From: Rhabditophanes sp. KR3021
Lineage: Eukaryota; Nematoda; Chromadorea; Rhabditida; Alloionematidae
Direction of reading: 5' to 3'
Assembly: GCA_963281155.1 (NCBI GenBank)
Contig: CAUJLY010000006.1
Location: 2,728,001-2,792,000 of the forward strand
DNA length: 64,000 nucleotides
Positions 1-11,127 of this stretch are shown one piece after another. The notes below the pieces were generated by a model. The model was not told the origin of the DNA. It did no database searches and saw only the letters and a program-made list of their open reading frames with translations. The translations under genes were made by a program, and so were the position numbers. Positions within the stretch are counted from its first letter, which is position 1. Every line of letters starts with the position of its first letter.

Positions 1-1125
1 TTATCAAATCATTTAACTTTGTGCTTTGAGGCAAAATAAACCTTTTTTTCGACATTGTATGTAAAAATAACAATCAATGCTCTAGGGAAACTATTTAAAA
101 TACATACTTTTTAAAAATATTACCAGGTTGTTGTCATGACACCATAAACAGCAGCACTTGACATTTACAAGAAACACATCACGTTGTAGTATTGACATTA
201 AATCTTTTAATTCAACTCCAATAAATTATTTCTATTAACATTATTTAAGTAATTTTATAAATAATAAAAAATAAATGTAAGTTACGTGTGTATGTGCATC
301 TAAAAGTTAAATATGGATTAGAGGCTTTTGGAGGTTAAATTATGTTTAAATTAAAGCTCGAGACTGGTACACATTCTTTTTGTATTGTAGTTACTGCTTC
401 TCAAACAAACGTCTGTCTTTAATTAATTTTGTGCACGCCAATTCGTCGTTATGTTCTTATTTTTCATGAGATTTCGACTTTTATAAGGTTTCATTTAAAT
501 GATTGGGCTTGATGACAGGCATTATAAAAACAAACCAGGTTAATTAAGTCTGTTTATTATTTATGCTATTAAAAAAGCAAGTTGTGTGGCTTCATCTTTT
601 CTTAGTGATGTATCCATATTTGTATTATTTATGAAAAGCATAACATTTCATAAGCCTTTTTATATCATTGCATTAAAAAACTATAAACGCAACCTTTTTT
701 GACATTAATTACAATGAGTACACCACTTACATACATCCTAAAACCATTTGTATTTCAATCCATAAAATAATTTTATTTTGATTGTTTCAGCTACGCACTT
801 TGCATATTCAAGAACAAATTATTACATTTCTATTTTATTAAATCAAACTATTTACCAATTGATGAATATATTCAAAACCTAAGATATATAGTCATCATCG
901 TCAAATTGACATTACATCAAACTATTGTCACAAAACGACCATATATAAAAATCATATTATTATATAAAGAAGAAAGCGAACTCATATATTTTATTTGCTT
1001 TGATATCAAACATTTGATTTTGTGTTTAGTTTCATAACTCACTATTTCTTGTCAATCATTAAATAGATTTTGGGCAAAATTTTATATTAAGACTGGTGGG
1101 TGCTCTTTAATTTGTCGGGACTATT
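1..1125. other. Intergenic, upstream of the OSTalpha-like gene
   Basis: AT-rich sequence with no open frame of coding character and no recognisable RNA gene. It presumably holds the promoter and 5' UTR of the gene starting at 1126. No clear TATA box or other element could be assigned. Confidence 0.5.
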
Positions 1126-2403
1126 ATGGATTCTTTGCTGAGAAAAATTATACCTATAGTAGGTGGCAAAATGAATATCAGTACGCCGAGTATTGAGGAA
1201 TGGTTTACACGTATGTTTGAAATTATTAATTATGGTTATGTATGTATTTATGCCTTTTTTAGAAATGTATCCAACCTATACGGCAGCAATAGTCTTGTCT
1301 CTAATCTTCTCAATTGTAATTATTAATTTGGGATTTTTACATCTTTATTACGTGTGGAGATACGTGAGTATCGAGGTTATACAGGTGGATTTATATTGGC
1401 TTGTATGTTGTTCACCTGTAAGTTGACCAATTCATGGTTTTATGAAAAGCATTTGATACTTTTTAGATATGTTCAATATGCGCTTTTCTGGGTATGATTA
1501 TTCCTAGAGCAGGTGCCTTTCTGTATGCATTTGGATTAGTTTTTTTCATGTTGTGTTTGTTTGTGGTAGTAACATTAAAATCCAATTTGTTTGGGGGAAG
1601 AGCAAAGATGTGTGAATATTTGATGGAGAACAATAAAAAATTAAAACTCAAAGTGTTACCATTTTGTTGTTGTTGTAATTTTTTGCCTGAATATTCACCA
1701 ACAGAGAAAAATGTCAGAAGAATGGAATGGCTGATATTTCAATCACCTTTGCTTCGTGCTTTTTTGGAGATTATAAATATCGTTGTATATCTGGAGATCA
1801 GCACAAGAGATCATATGTGGTTTACAATATCTTCTCTGACCGGAATATTGTCGATGTTAGTGGCGAGTTATGGGACTTATATCGTGATCCCGCTAGGTAG
1901 TGTAAGTATATTTTTTCAAAACTATTAATACATTTGATTTGATATCACTATTTACAAATAAACTGTGTTTTTGTTATTTTTAGGAAAAATTATCTGGATG
2001 CAGATTCAATTACATATTTCGTTATATCGACATAATTCAGACAGTTTATTCTGTTCAAAAATTTTGCTTAGAATTTATGGCAAGTCTTAATATTTTGACA
2101 GATGGTCCAATTTTGCCGGGAACTTCCAAAGCACTATTCTGGACTTCCTTTTTAATAATACTCGAAATGTTTATTTGCATCCTATATATGACATATGCAA
2201 TGAGACCAAAGAAAAATTCGATGCTCGATAAACACAACCACAGGCCACGATTGATAAATTCATTGCAGAAATTGAATATTAGAAGTAGCACTTATGAAAA
2301 TAATGGGTATGAGTCACAGGCAAATGACGATTCAATTGAACAGGCTTCGGTAACGGCTCCAGCTTCGCCCCTTCGTTCCGCAATTAGTACATACAGTTTG
2401 TGA
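1126..2403 (+). CDS. Organic solute transporter alpha-like membrane protein (OSTalpha/SLC51A, TMEM184-related)
   Basis: Exons 1126-1210, 1263-1417, 1467-1901 and 1984-2403 join in frame to about 364 residues, close to vertebrate OSTalpha (about 340). The family signature is a Cys-rich tract, FCCCCNFLP, just after a conserved loop; it is preceded by a segment ending in GMIIPRA that aligns with vertebrate FGLWIPRS. Roughly seven hydrophobic segments are visible, and the C-terminal tail is polar and Ser-rich. The family moves bile acids, steroids and related amphipaths across the plasma membrane, in vertebrates with a beta subunit; the nematode paralogs have been tied to ciliated sensory neurons. 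The start at 1126 gives a short polar N-terminus before the first membrane segment. A possible 21-base mini-intron at 1364-1384 was not used, because the unspliced length matches the family. Confidence 0.82.
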
Positions 2404-4289
2404 AGAATAAAAGCGTGTAAATATTTAAAAATACTCATAAACATGGCAAAAGTCCGCTAGCAATCTCAAAGAACAAAACATGTCAGATATCATTTTGATA
2501 GTAACGTTTAAAACAAAATTTATTTTTCCAATAAAATTCTATCTTCATACAAACTGCAACTATATCTACGCCAACAGTGAAAGGCATTTAAAGTGCATTT
2601 CATCTTCTGAATAATAATAAAGATGAGTTGATTACAAAACAAACACTTGGTATAATATCAACACAAGTTTTGAATTATCTTTTACCCCGTACAACTCTTA
2701 TCACGTTTATGTAAATATTAAACACTCCTTTTTGACTTTATGACTGAATTAATGGTTTTTATTATTAATACCAATGATTACTAGTATAATGTTTCATTTA
2801 AAATACCTTACCTAGTTTGGTTCTTTCCGATTACTTATTATTAAGATGTCGCCCACTACATCTTATACTCATTGGAATCGATCGCATATGTAAGAAGACA
2901 ATGCAAAAACATTAATGATTTTAATAAGTAGTAAGCGATAGAGATATCTTTCTTACAACAATGGCACTTTTGAACAAACAGTTTATTTTACTGAGCAAAT
3001 ACAAATTGCTTCTATTTCATCGTCAATAATAATATTGTATAGTAGTATTTTTATTATTGCCAACTTAATTTGCAAATCGTAAAATAATTACTAAACTTTA
3101 AAGGTTCATAAAGATCTTTTTATTAATGTTAATCAACGATCACTCATAAAAATAGTACTAGCATCTAATAATAAAAGGCTTTGTACTTCTTTGTATTTGT
3201 ATAAAATAAGTTCTATCTATGTTCTTTTACTTATTCCCACCTTAGTACTAAAAATGTCCGATAGATTAAATAAAAAAGGCATTTATTAATGTTTACATAC
3301 CCAACCTTTCGATTGGTTTGCTTAACTTCCATAAAGATCACATTCCTTTTTTGATTCTTTGAATTTATACATTCTTTCACACTTAACTAACATCTTCGTA
3401 AAGTTTTTTATTAGTTTATATTTGACGATATGATTCAGACGAGCAAGCTGTACATTGACATTAAGAACGTGTAAAAAAGTTGCATTTTGCATAATTGTTT
3501 CTTCTTTTTCTACATTCATTCCCATTACTATCATTATGTTTTGTAATAATTTTGTTAAAGATGACTTGATCAATTCCTTTGTTAATACAGTGATTTATAT
3601 TATATTAGATCTTTTCTTCCCCATTATACTACATCAAATATATCAATGCCCTTCAATAAAATACTTCAATCAGCTCAGTTTGCACATATATTATTTTCAA
3701 TAGAAAAGTTTCATTAATAGATTTTCTTTGGCTAATGCAGCTATAGTTTCTCATTTTTAATGATCAAGTATGTGTAAACAAATATCATCATTTCCTTACA
3801 TAAATATTATTCTAAACGAATGCTTGCTTACTCATCTTAAATTAATTAATCTTTTGCCAAATCATTTCTTTTTTAACTAAAATTAAAAAGACACATGACT
3901 GTATTATACACTGTAACACAAATAAATTTTTTTCCTTTTGTTTAAGAAAAAAATTAAGTAATTTAGATACGTTTGTTGTCTATTAATTTGTGATTTCATA
4001 TGTAGATTGCGCAATCCACAAATTCAATTTTACTGTTAGATCACCAAATAACGAACAACTATTTTTATTGTTCTAATACCTCGATAGTTAACCATTTAAA
4101 TTATAAGTACCAAGCGATGAAAAAGCAGTAAGAGTCTTTGTCTGTTAAATAAAATATAATCTTGTGTTTTACGCGATTTATTATATGAATATGAATATTA
4201 TACCATCATTTTTATGAATATTCATCATAAAATTTACCGTCATCTATAATCAATCTGTCTCTTTTTTAGTTTCTTAATGAACAATTACA
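2404..4289. other. Intergenic spacer
   Basis: AT-rich 3' UTR and spacer between two plus-strand genes. Short open frames around 3322-3703 on both strands are low-complexity and have no start or splice context, so nothing coding is supported here. Confidence 0.5.
2530..2535 (+). terminator. Candidate polyadenylation signal AATAAA of the OSTalpha-like gene
   Basis: AATAAA lies about 130 bases after the stop codon. Another copy at 2406-2411 is only three bases past the stop and so is less likely to be used. Confidence 0.35.
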
Positions 4290-7200
4290 ATGTATGACGA
4301 GTATCAGTCCCTAGAATTTGTGTCCATTCCTAAAAATATTTTAGAATCTTTTTCAAAGCAAGTAATTAGTTAAAAACACTCATAATATTATTGTTTCTTA
4401 TTTAGAGATACAAGTCCTAAAGTTGTAAATGTTTTGATCAAACAAGTAGCTTTTGGGGCAATTCCCTTAGACAATGAAGCTCACCTTGATTGGGTAATGC
4501 AAGCGATCAATTATGCGTTTACTTTGCGTTTTGGAACTTTCGAAGAAGTTGAAACTACAGACATATCAATTAAAGTATATACGAATTGGGCACAAGTTGT
4601 AACATCGAAACAACCTTCTAACATACCTGAAGCCTTAATTCTTTACGGTGAAAAATATTTTCGCAAAATACTAGATGCCTTTACTAATTTATTTATTCCT
4701 ACTCCTAATTTATCTGATTTTCAAATGACTAAATTAATCGAAGCTCAAGGACAGGTATTAAAGTCCTTACAAAGCATTGCTATCGACACCATAGAACGTT
4801 TTCAGGAACATGTATGGTCGAATGTTTTGATGTTTTATTTACAATGTGTAAATAAAATTTGTGACATCCCTTCGCTTATGGATGATGCCAAATTTAAGAT
4901 GATTAATAATATTCTGGAAACTTTGTTTGATTCCTGGTTGTATGCTGCCAAACAAGATTTTATACCATCTTTATCTTATTGGAAAACAGTGACTGAATTA
5001 TCTAGAAAATGTATCCATCACGTTCAATTGGTTGAAACATGGGGCAATAAATTAATGCAATTGACATCAACTTTGTACAAAGAAAAAATATCTTCAAAAG
5101 CAAATGTAGGCATCTCCATACCTTTGACTCAAGCTCAAGAGGATTCAAATAAGAATTTAATGGAAAATTGGTATCGAATTTTAAATATGTTAGGTGCTCC
5201 ATCAGTAATACATGATTCTGCAGAATATGTTGCAAATAAACACTTTTATTTCCTAAATAATGAATCAGTAACTGCTGCAGAGTTGACGTTCTCAAAAAAT
5301 CAGTTGTCGTTATCTTTCTTTATTGCTTCCTGCACACTATCTTTTGTTATCGACATTTTGTATGGCAAAAATTTAGATCCCTCAAAGCATGTTTTCCCCG
5401 CACCTATCGCAGACCAAGACAATACACACAAGGAAAATGAACAAATGAAGCATGTGACGACGGGGTTTGAAATCAACAATACAATTAATGAAATGGGATT
5501 AGACAATGAATCAACTACAGACACCTCTCTATCTTCCTTTTCAAGACCCTTAACATCCAAATCGAAACATAAATCATCAGCACCACCATCTTTAATTACT
5601 AAATCAATTACGAATTCACAAAGCGTTATAACAAACAATTCTAGTAAGTAAAAAATGTTACCTTTGAATTTAAATTTGAATAGAGGACAATGTATAATAT
5701 GCTTATTTTTTAGATGACACAAAAAACCGACAACTATCCAATTTATCGTACGCTTCAATATCAGGCTCAAGGTCAGCAAGATATGTTTATAATATCCTAA
5801 AAAGTTAGTAACATTCCATAGTTTTAAAAAGTTTAACAATAGCCTTAAATTAAATATTTATAATTACAGAACACCAAGTACCAGATGTTTCCCCATCCAA
5901 GCAAAGTGATAATAATAATAAATGTTCAAGTGATGAATCTAGTTTAAACAAAAAAGGAAGTCGTGGGCCGTCTCTGTCGACATCAAATATGCTTGATACC
6001 TTCATGGATTCGCTGTTATATTTTGCTGTGACACCGACGGACGTTAATGGAGGTGAAAAGAGTAACAAAGGACTTTTGGTGGAATCTTATTTAGGTTAGT
6101 TTGAACAAATTTTAAATATACTTCTCTACAAACAGTACTTAGTGTTCTTTTTATTTGATTAAATTGATGTGATTTCTGTCAAAAGATTGTTTTATTTAAT
6201 TCAGTTTTAGTATATTTATCACTAGTGATAAAATCAACATATTTATTGAATGAATACCTTTTTTGTGACTTTTCCTTATCAAAATGACAACACATGTCAA
6301 AATAAATATTTGCTAGGAAGCTTTTCTTTGATAGGCATTAAACTGTTACACATTTCGTTATAGTGAAGTTTATTTAGGATAGAATTATAAATAGTCTGCG
6401 TATTTAATATTATTATAATTTAATGATTTGTACGTTTTAACTTTACGAAATCGAAAGTTTCCATGATGCAGAAATTGAATATAATAAATTGTAACTTCAC
6501 TGAGAATATCAAACATTCCCTACATAAGTGATTAAAGTCCTTGGCTAAATGTTATTGTATAAAACAATCACCTTATATTTATTTTTGTTTAATTTGACTG
6601 ATTTGTACACCTTTCCTAAGCCTTTATTCCATCTCTTGTTTATTTAAGGAAATAGTTTAAAATAAATATATTCCATGTCAATTTATACCATACATCTTTC
6701 TGCCTAAATAATATTTGTTCAATAAATTTTGAATTATATTTATTAACTATATGTGCACATCATATTCATTTAATGTTTGTATTGAATAGAGAAACTTGAA
6801 TTAGATTTAATAATGTAAAGGTTTTATGTTAATAATGCTCGAGTATTAAAAGAGTGTTCATAAATACGTATAGGGGTTGGAAAATTTAGTTAATACTTGA
6901 TCCGAAGCCGTCACCATCCGTAGAATTATACTTACTTATTTACCTATTTTCCAAGTAAAATTAAAAAATATTAATTATACGGTTATTTATTATTATTAAT
7001 CGGAGAGCAATTCTCGATTCAATACAAAAATTACGTTACCTTTGCAAAAACGTTACCATTTTATCTGTGCATATAATATAGCGTGTATATAAGTAGACGC
7101 TGTCATCATATTATAATTTACGCTTTCATCACTAACAAAATATCCCTCACTTTTGAATAAATACAATTCAACAAACATTTTTATTAAACTTTTCTATACT

Positions 7201-10200
7201 ATGTGTCCTTTGACTAGTATACCTTATTATTCTTTTTATTCGATCATTATATCCCTTAAACGATATTAAACTTTAAAGGAGTTCTATTTGCTGTTGCCCA
7301 CCCATTCATAAAATTACAAGAACAACTTAATTAAAAGAGTAGTATAGGAGAAAAGGTTTATTTTTTATTTGTTACGTTTTCTCAAAATCAATGTTTTTAA
7401 TACAGGTTAGGCTGGTTACAATATTAACCGCATCACCACACCATCATTGTCATTTATTCTCCGTAGTCACTCTCTTTTTAGTTTGATATGTTCATAAAGG
7501 ATTCTGTGATCAACGAAAAGCTGACCCTCTAATACAGAGTTTGATAAGTTAATTGCATATTAACCAAAAACTTTAGTCCTATTTAAATCAACCGATATTT
7601 AATGATCAGTTATATAGGGCTGTAGTCGCACACTTTTTATCCTATTTTAAAAGTCGTTACGTTTAATAAGGATTTATTACTTTTTGTTGAACCGAAATTC
7701 ACTACACTTATTTTGTATATACTATTTTATTATTTTGTATTTTCAGATGTCATAGAAAACAAAACAGCTTCAGACAAATACGCAACGGATTTTGATCAAA
7801 AGCTTGCAAATATAAACAATAACAAACAACCGGATTTATCTTATCAAGATTCAAATAATCAATTGCATACATCTTCGGCCATGAGCACAACTTCAATGTA
7901 TGAAGGTGCAAATTCGAATCTTTCCCAACGATCATATGCAACCCGAAATCCTGCTTCGCGGTCAGCTTCAACAACTGAAATGTCGAGTTTAAATCACCAA
8001 GTTAATGCACAGATTGCTCCACGTAATTCTTCGTCGTGTGTTGGTTCTGAGTCAGGTGACTATTCACAATCGGATGGATATGTTGATAGTATAGCTGCTG
8101 GGAAGTCATTAGCTATATCTTCTATTTGTCGTATTATTTGCAGTAAGAATAGTTGTGAAGTTATTGGTGACGAACAATTGGCGAAATTTTATGCTGCTTT
8201 GTATGATGCTCTCGTTGCAAAGGAAAGAATCGTTCTTTGTACTCTCCTGCACACAACAACCAACCTTTTTAGCTTAGGTTTACCAGGTGTTGAAATTTTA
8301 CTGCCAAACTATATAATGGCCATTGATTTGATATTAACTGAATCTATGCAACTCCAACTAAATCCTTCCATTCCACAAGCTACAATGCGCCACAGTTGTC
8401 TTAAAGCACTAGGAAGTGTCATCAGTTGGCCAACAACTTTCAGCGCTCAACCAATCTGTACCTTTGATATTAATCCTCTCGGTAGTGAAGGCAAATTATT
8501 AAACATACACAATATGGTATATTTAGATATCAGAGTAAGAATACTTCAAATATTAATTCATACTCTAAGAAATGAAATTGCACCAAATAATTTGTGTCTT
8601 GTTTTGTCACTTTGCAATATATTTTATGAAGAATGCTGCGCATTTGATATTCAAAATCAAAAGGAACGAAAAAATTCATCCAATTCAATTAAGTCAAAGT
8701 TGCAGTCACAATCTTCTATAAATGAGGCATACTTGGCAGATGAGGATAAATTATTTTGCCGGTCAGTTGTCAGAGGAATTGTTTCGGCTGTTTGTGATAA
8801 TCTCTGCAAAAGTCAATGGAGTTCAGATCGGTCGATTTGTGTGTCAGCCATCGAGTGTTTGAATGCAATTCCTGCTTTACATGCTTCAATTATTTTCGAC
8901 AACAAGGATATTTCAACTGCTTCTTTGATTGTCTCTTCATTGTGTCGTTTCATCGATAATCAATTGATGAAACCACCAATGTTTCATTCAAAGGATTTGC
9001 ATTCAACTGTCGTATCTGCTTATAATTCTTTGAATGTTTGGCTTTGTGCTTGTCCAGCTTTGACAGAAATTGAAACATGCCTTAAGATGGTAGCAAAGAC
9101 CATTGAACTTGGTTTGACTGGAGGAAAGAATTTAGAACCTGAGAATTACAATCCAGCCAGTCAAAGAGTTCGTGACGCTGCAAATTGTCTGTTAGAACAT
9201 GTATTTTCATCAGTTAGTTCTTCTCAACTCCAAGGAGTAGTTGATGAAAGAAGATTATTACTGAAATACGGACCTGCCATCATCGATACCACCAGATTCA
9301 AGCATTTCCTAATTAATAATTCGACTTTGTTGTCTATTCACGAAGCTACCCAATTTTCAAATGTATTATCCGTATTTATTGTCATCAGAACTCCATCCAA
9401 ACCTGCCCATGCCAATTTTATTCAACTTGAAGGTAAGTCACGGGAAGAAGTGAAAAAGAATGAAGTCATTGAATCGGCAAGATATGTACCTGGATCAGAT
9501 ACTGTTCCACAATGTGCAATTATAAATCAAGCTGACTTGTCTTCACGTTCATCCTCAACGAGCACTTCAATCCATTCGCTTGTTAATAAATTGTCGATTG
9601 ATGAGGGTGGAATTGATGGAGCTAAGAATGATCAACTTACTCATGACATTAAACAGTTTTCGTTTCCTACTGATTTTTGGCAGCCATTGTGTAAACTAGA
9701 TGAAGTTCCTTGTGAACTTACAGATACACCAACTACTGAAAAAATCCTTAGAGAATTAAAACAAATTAAAGATTGCCTTGACAAAGGTCAATCACCTATT
9801 GGTAAAAGAAGTTTGGAGAATGTCTGGTTGAATGGTGGAGCAACAAATAAAAATGAAGTTGGCAATGAAGGTCCAGCTTCAATTAACTCAATTCCCGCTT
9901 TTCTTTATTCAATGGGATTGTTGAGCGAAGAATGTTATCAAAAGGAACTTGTTCAACTTGATAGTGGTCAATGTGATAGATTTTATAAAGATCTTCATAC
10001 GATGGTTGATAGCAGCCCAGTTAGAATTCCACAAACGGTTTCTCTTTACTATGTCAAGAGAGGTCAAAGGAAAGTTGGTGAAATTTTGGCAAATATGGAG
10101 AATATCATGAATTTAGACTCAACGTTCGCTTATTTGTTGTCCGATCTTGGTGATGGTATTCAAACGAAAAGTCATCCGTTTTGGACAGGAAGCTGGAATA

Positions 10201-10867
10201 ACTCCTTTTCATCTGATCGCAAACCCAAAAATTATGGAAATACATGTGACAATTACTCATTAGATGGTACTGAATATGCTCTATATTGGAGTGATAACAT
10301 GATGGAATTTGCCTTTATTACTCCAACAGTAAAGTCAATCGAAATGGCTAAAAACTGCAAAAATCCTTTATTAGACAAAACAACTACCTCCAATCAAACT
10401 ATCAAAAAGCTTCAGTATAACGAAATCAAGATTTTAGTGATTTGGGTGGAACGATTCGAAGATATTGAACTTTTTCCTATTGGTGATCTAGCACTTGATC
10501 AATTTTCTAATCAACCTGTAGAACATATTGCATTTTACTTGTATAGTTTTGAGGAAGATTTAATCAAAGTAACAATGCGAGGAAACTGCTTTGAAGTTGG
10601 GGAAACCAGGACCTTTGATTGACGAAGCATGTGTATCAAAATATTCATTGGCGTCTTTGATCAGAACGACTGTTTTCAATGTTTCGCGAAGGTATATCGT
10701 TGAATTTGACAAGTAAGTTAGCAAAATTTAAGTTCCTATTAATAACATCCTTCAGTTATCAATCAATCCAACAACGCCGTAAAATTGCTATTCAAGAATT
10801 TGCCAAAAAGTATTCAATGGGTAAAACGTATTTTGAGTTTCTGAACAACCTTCTAACAGACGTTTAA
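4290..10867 (+). CDS. RALGAPB: Ral GTPase-activating protein subunit beta (RALGAPB-like), with one +1 frame break
   Basis: Exons 4290-4357, 4406-5643, 5714-5803, 5870-6094, 7747-10712 and 10756-10867. They encode about 1565 residues once one base near 10602 is skipped; human RALGAPB is about 1490. The N-terminus (MYDEYQSL, then a block around WVMQAINYAFTL) matches the start of RALGAPB. The centre carries the family motif DLHSTVVSAYNSLNVWLCACP. The C-terminal RapGAP-like region includes VIWVERFEDIELFPIGDL and then GPLIDEACVS...RTTVFNVSRR. The beta subunit pairs with a catalytic alpha subunit to switch off RalA/RalB and regulate membrane traffic and TOR signalling. Between MRGNCFEVG and PGPLIDEA the frame moves by +1 inside GGGG (10599-10602); without the skip translation stops at 10620-10622, before the last 80 or so conserved residues. 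Exon 1 appears to end at a GC donor. Intron 6095-7746 is long. Confidence 0.9.
4358..4405 (+). other. Probable GC-AG intron 1 of the RALGAPB-like gene
   Basis: Exon 2 is open in a phase that needs two carried bases from exon 1. The GT at 4362 gives the wrong phase. A GCAAGT donor at 4358 gives the right phase and matches the donor consensus apart from the C; the acceptor is TTTAG at 4401-4405. The alternative is a poor GTTAAA donor at 4369 paired with an AG at 4406-4407. Confidence 0.55.
6095..7746 (+). other. Long intron (1652 bases) of the RALGAPB-like gene
   Basis: The donor GTTAGT and acceptor TTTTCAG join phase 1 to phase 1. The interior is AT-rich, with no further exon, RNA gene or repeat that I can support. 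Confidence 0.6.
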
Positions 10868-11033
10868 TCTAATTAAGAAGATGCAAACTATTTATCAAAT
10901 TTAATACACACTTTTTCACCATAAATATATTTAATAATATTTAATGTTTTATTGTCATATTAAAATAGATGTAAATTTATAAATTTAAACTGTTGCTATG
11001 TGAATTTAAATAATTATATAGCCTATTTTATAT

Positions 11034-11039
11034 AATAAA
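11034..11039 (+). terminator. Candidate polyadenylation signal AATAAA of the RALGAPB-like gene
   Basis: Lies about 165 bases past the stop at 10867. The convergent Toll-like gene has its own candidate signal (complement TTTATT) at 10948-10953, so the two 3' ends would overlap by about 100 bases. Confidence 0.35.
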
Positions 11040-11127
11040 ATAAGATTACTATATTATCAAATTACTTTTGGCTTTTGACGCTACATTTACATAAAATCAC
11101 CGAGTAAGCTGAATTTGCAAGTTTGGC

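Noticed and set aside
1364..1384. Possible 21-base intron (GTGAGT...ACAG) in the OSTalpha-like gene
   Set aside because: Too short for splicing, a multiple of three, and keeping it gives the family length between the two flanking motifs.
3322..3703. Overlapping open frames on both strands in the 2404-4289 spacer
   Set aside because: Low-complexity, AT-driven composition with no start context, splice sites or family similarity.
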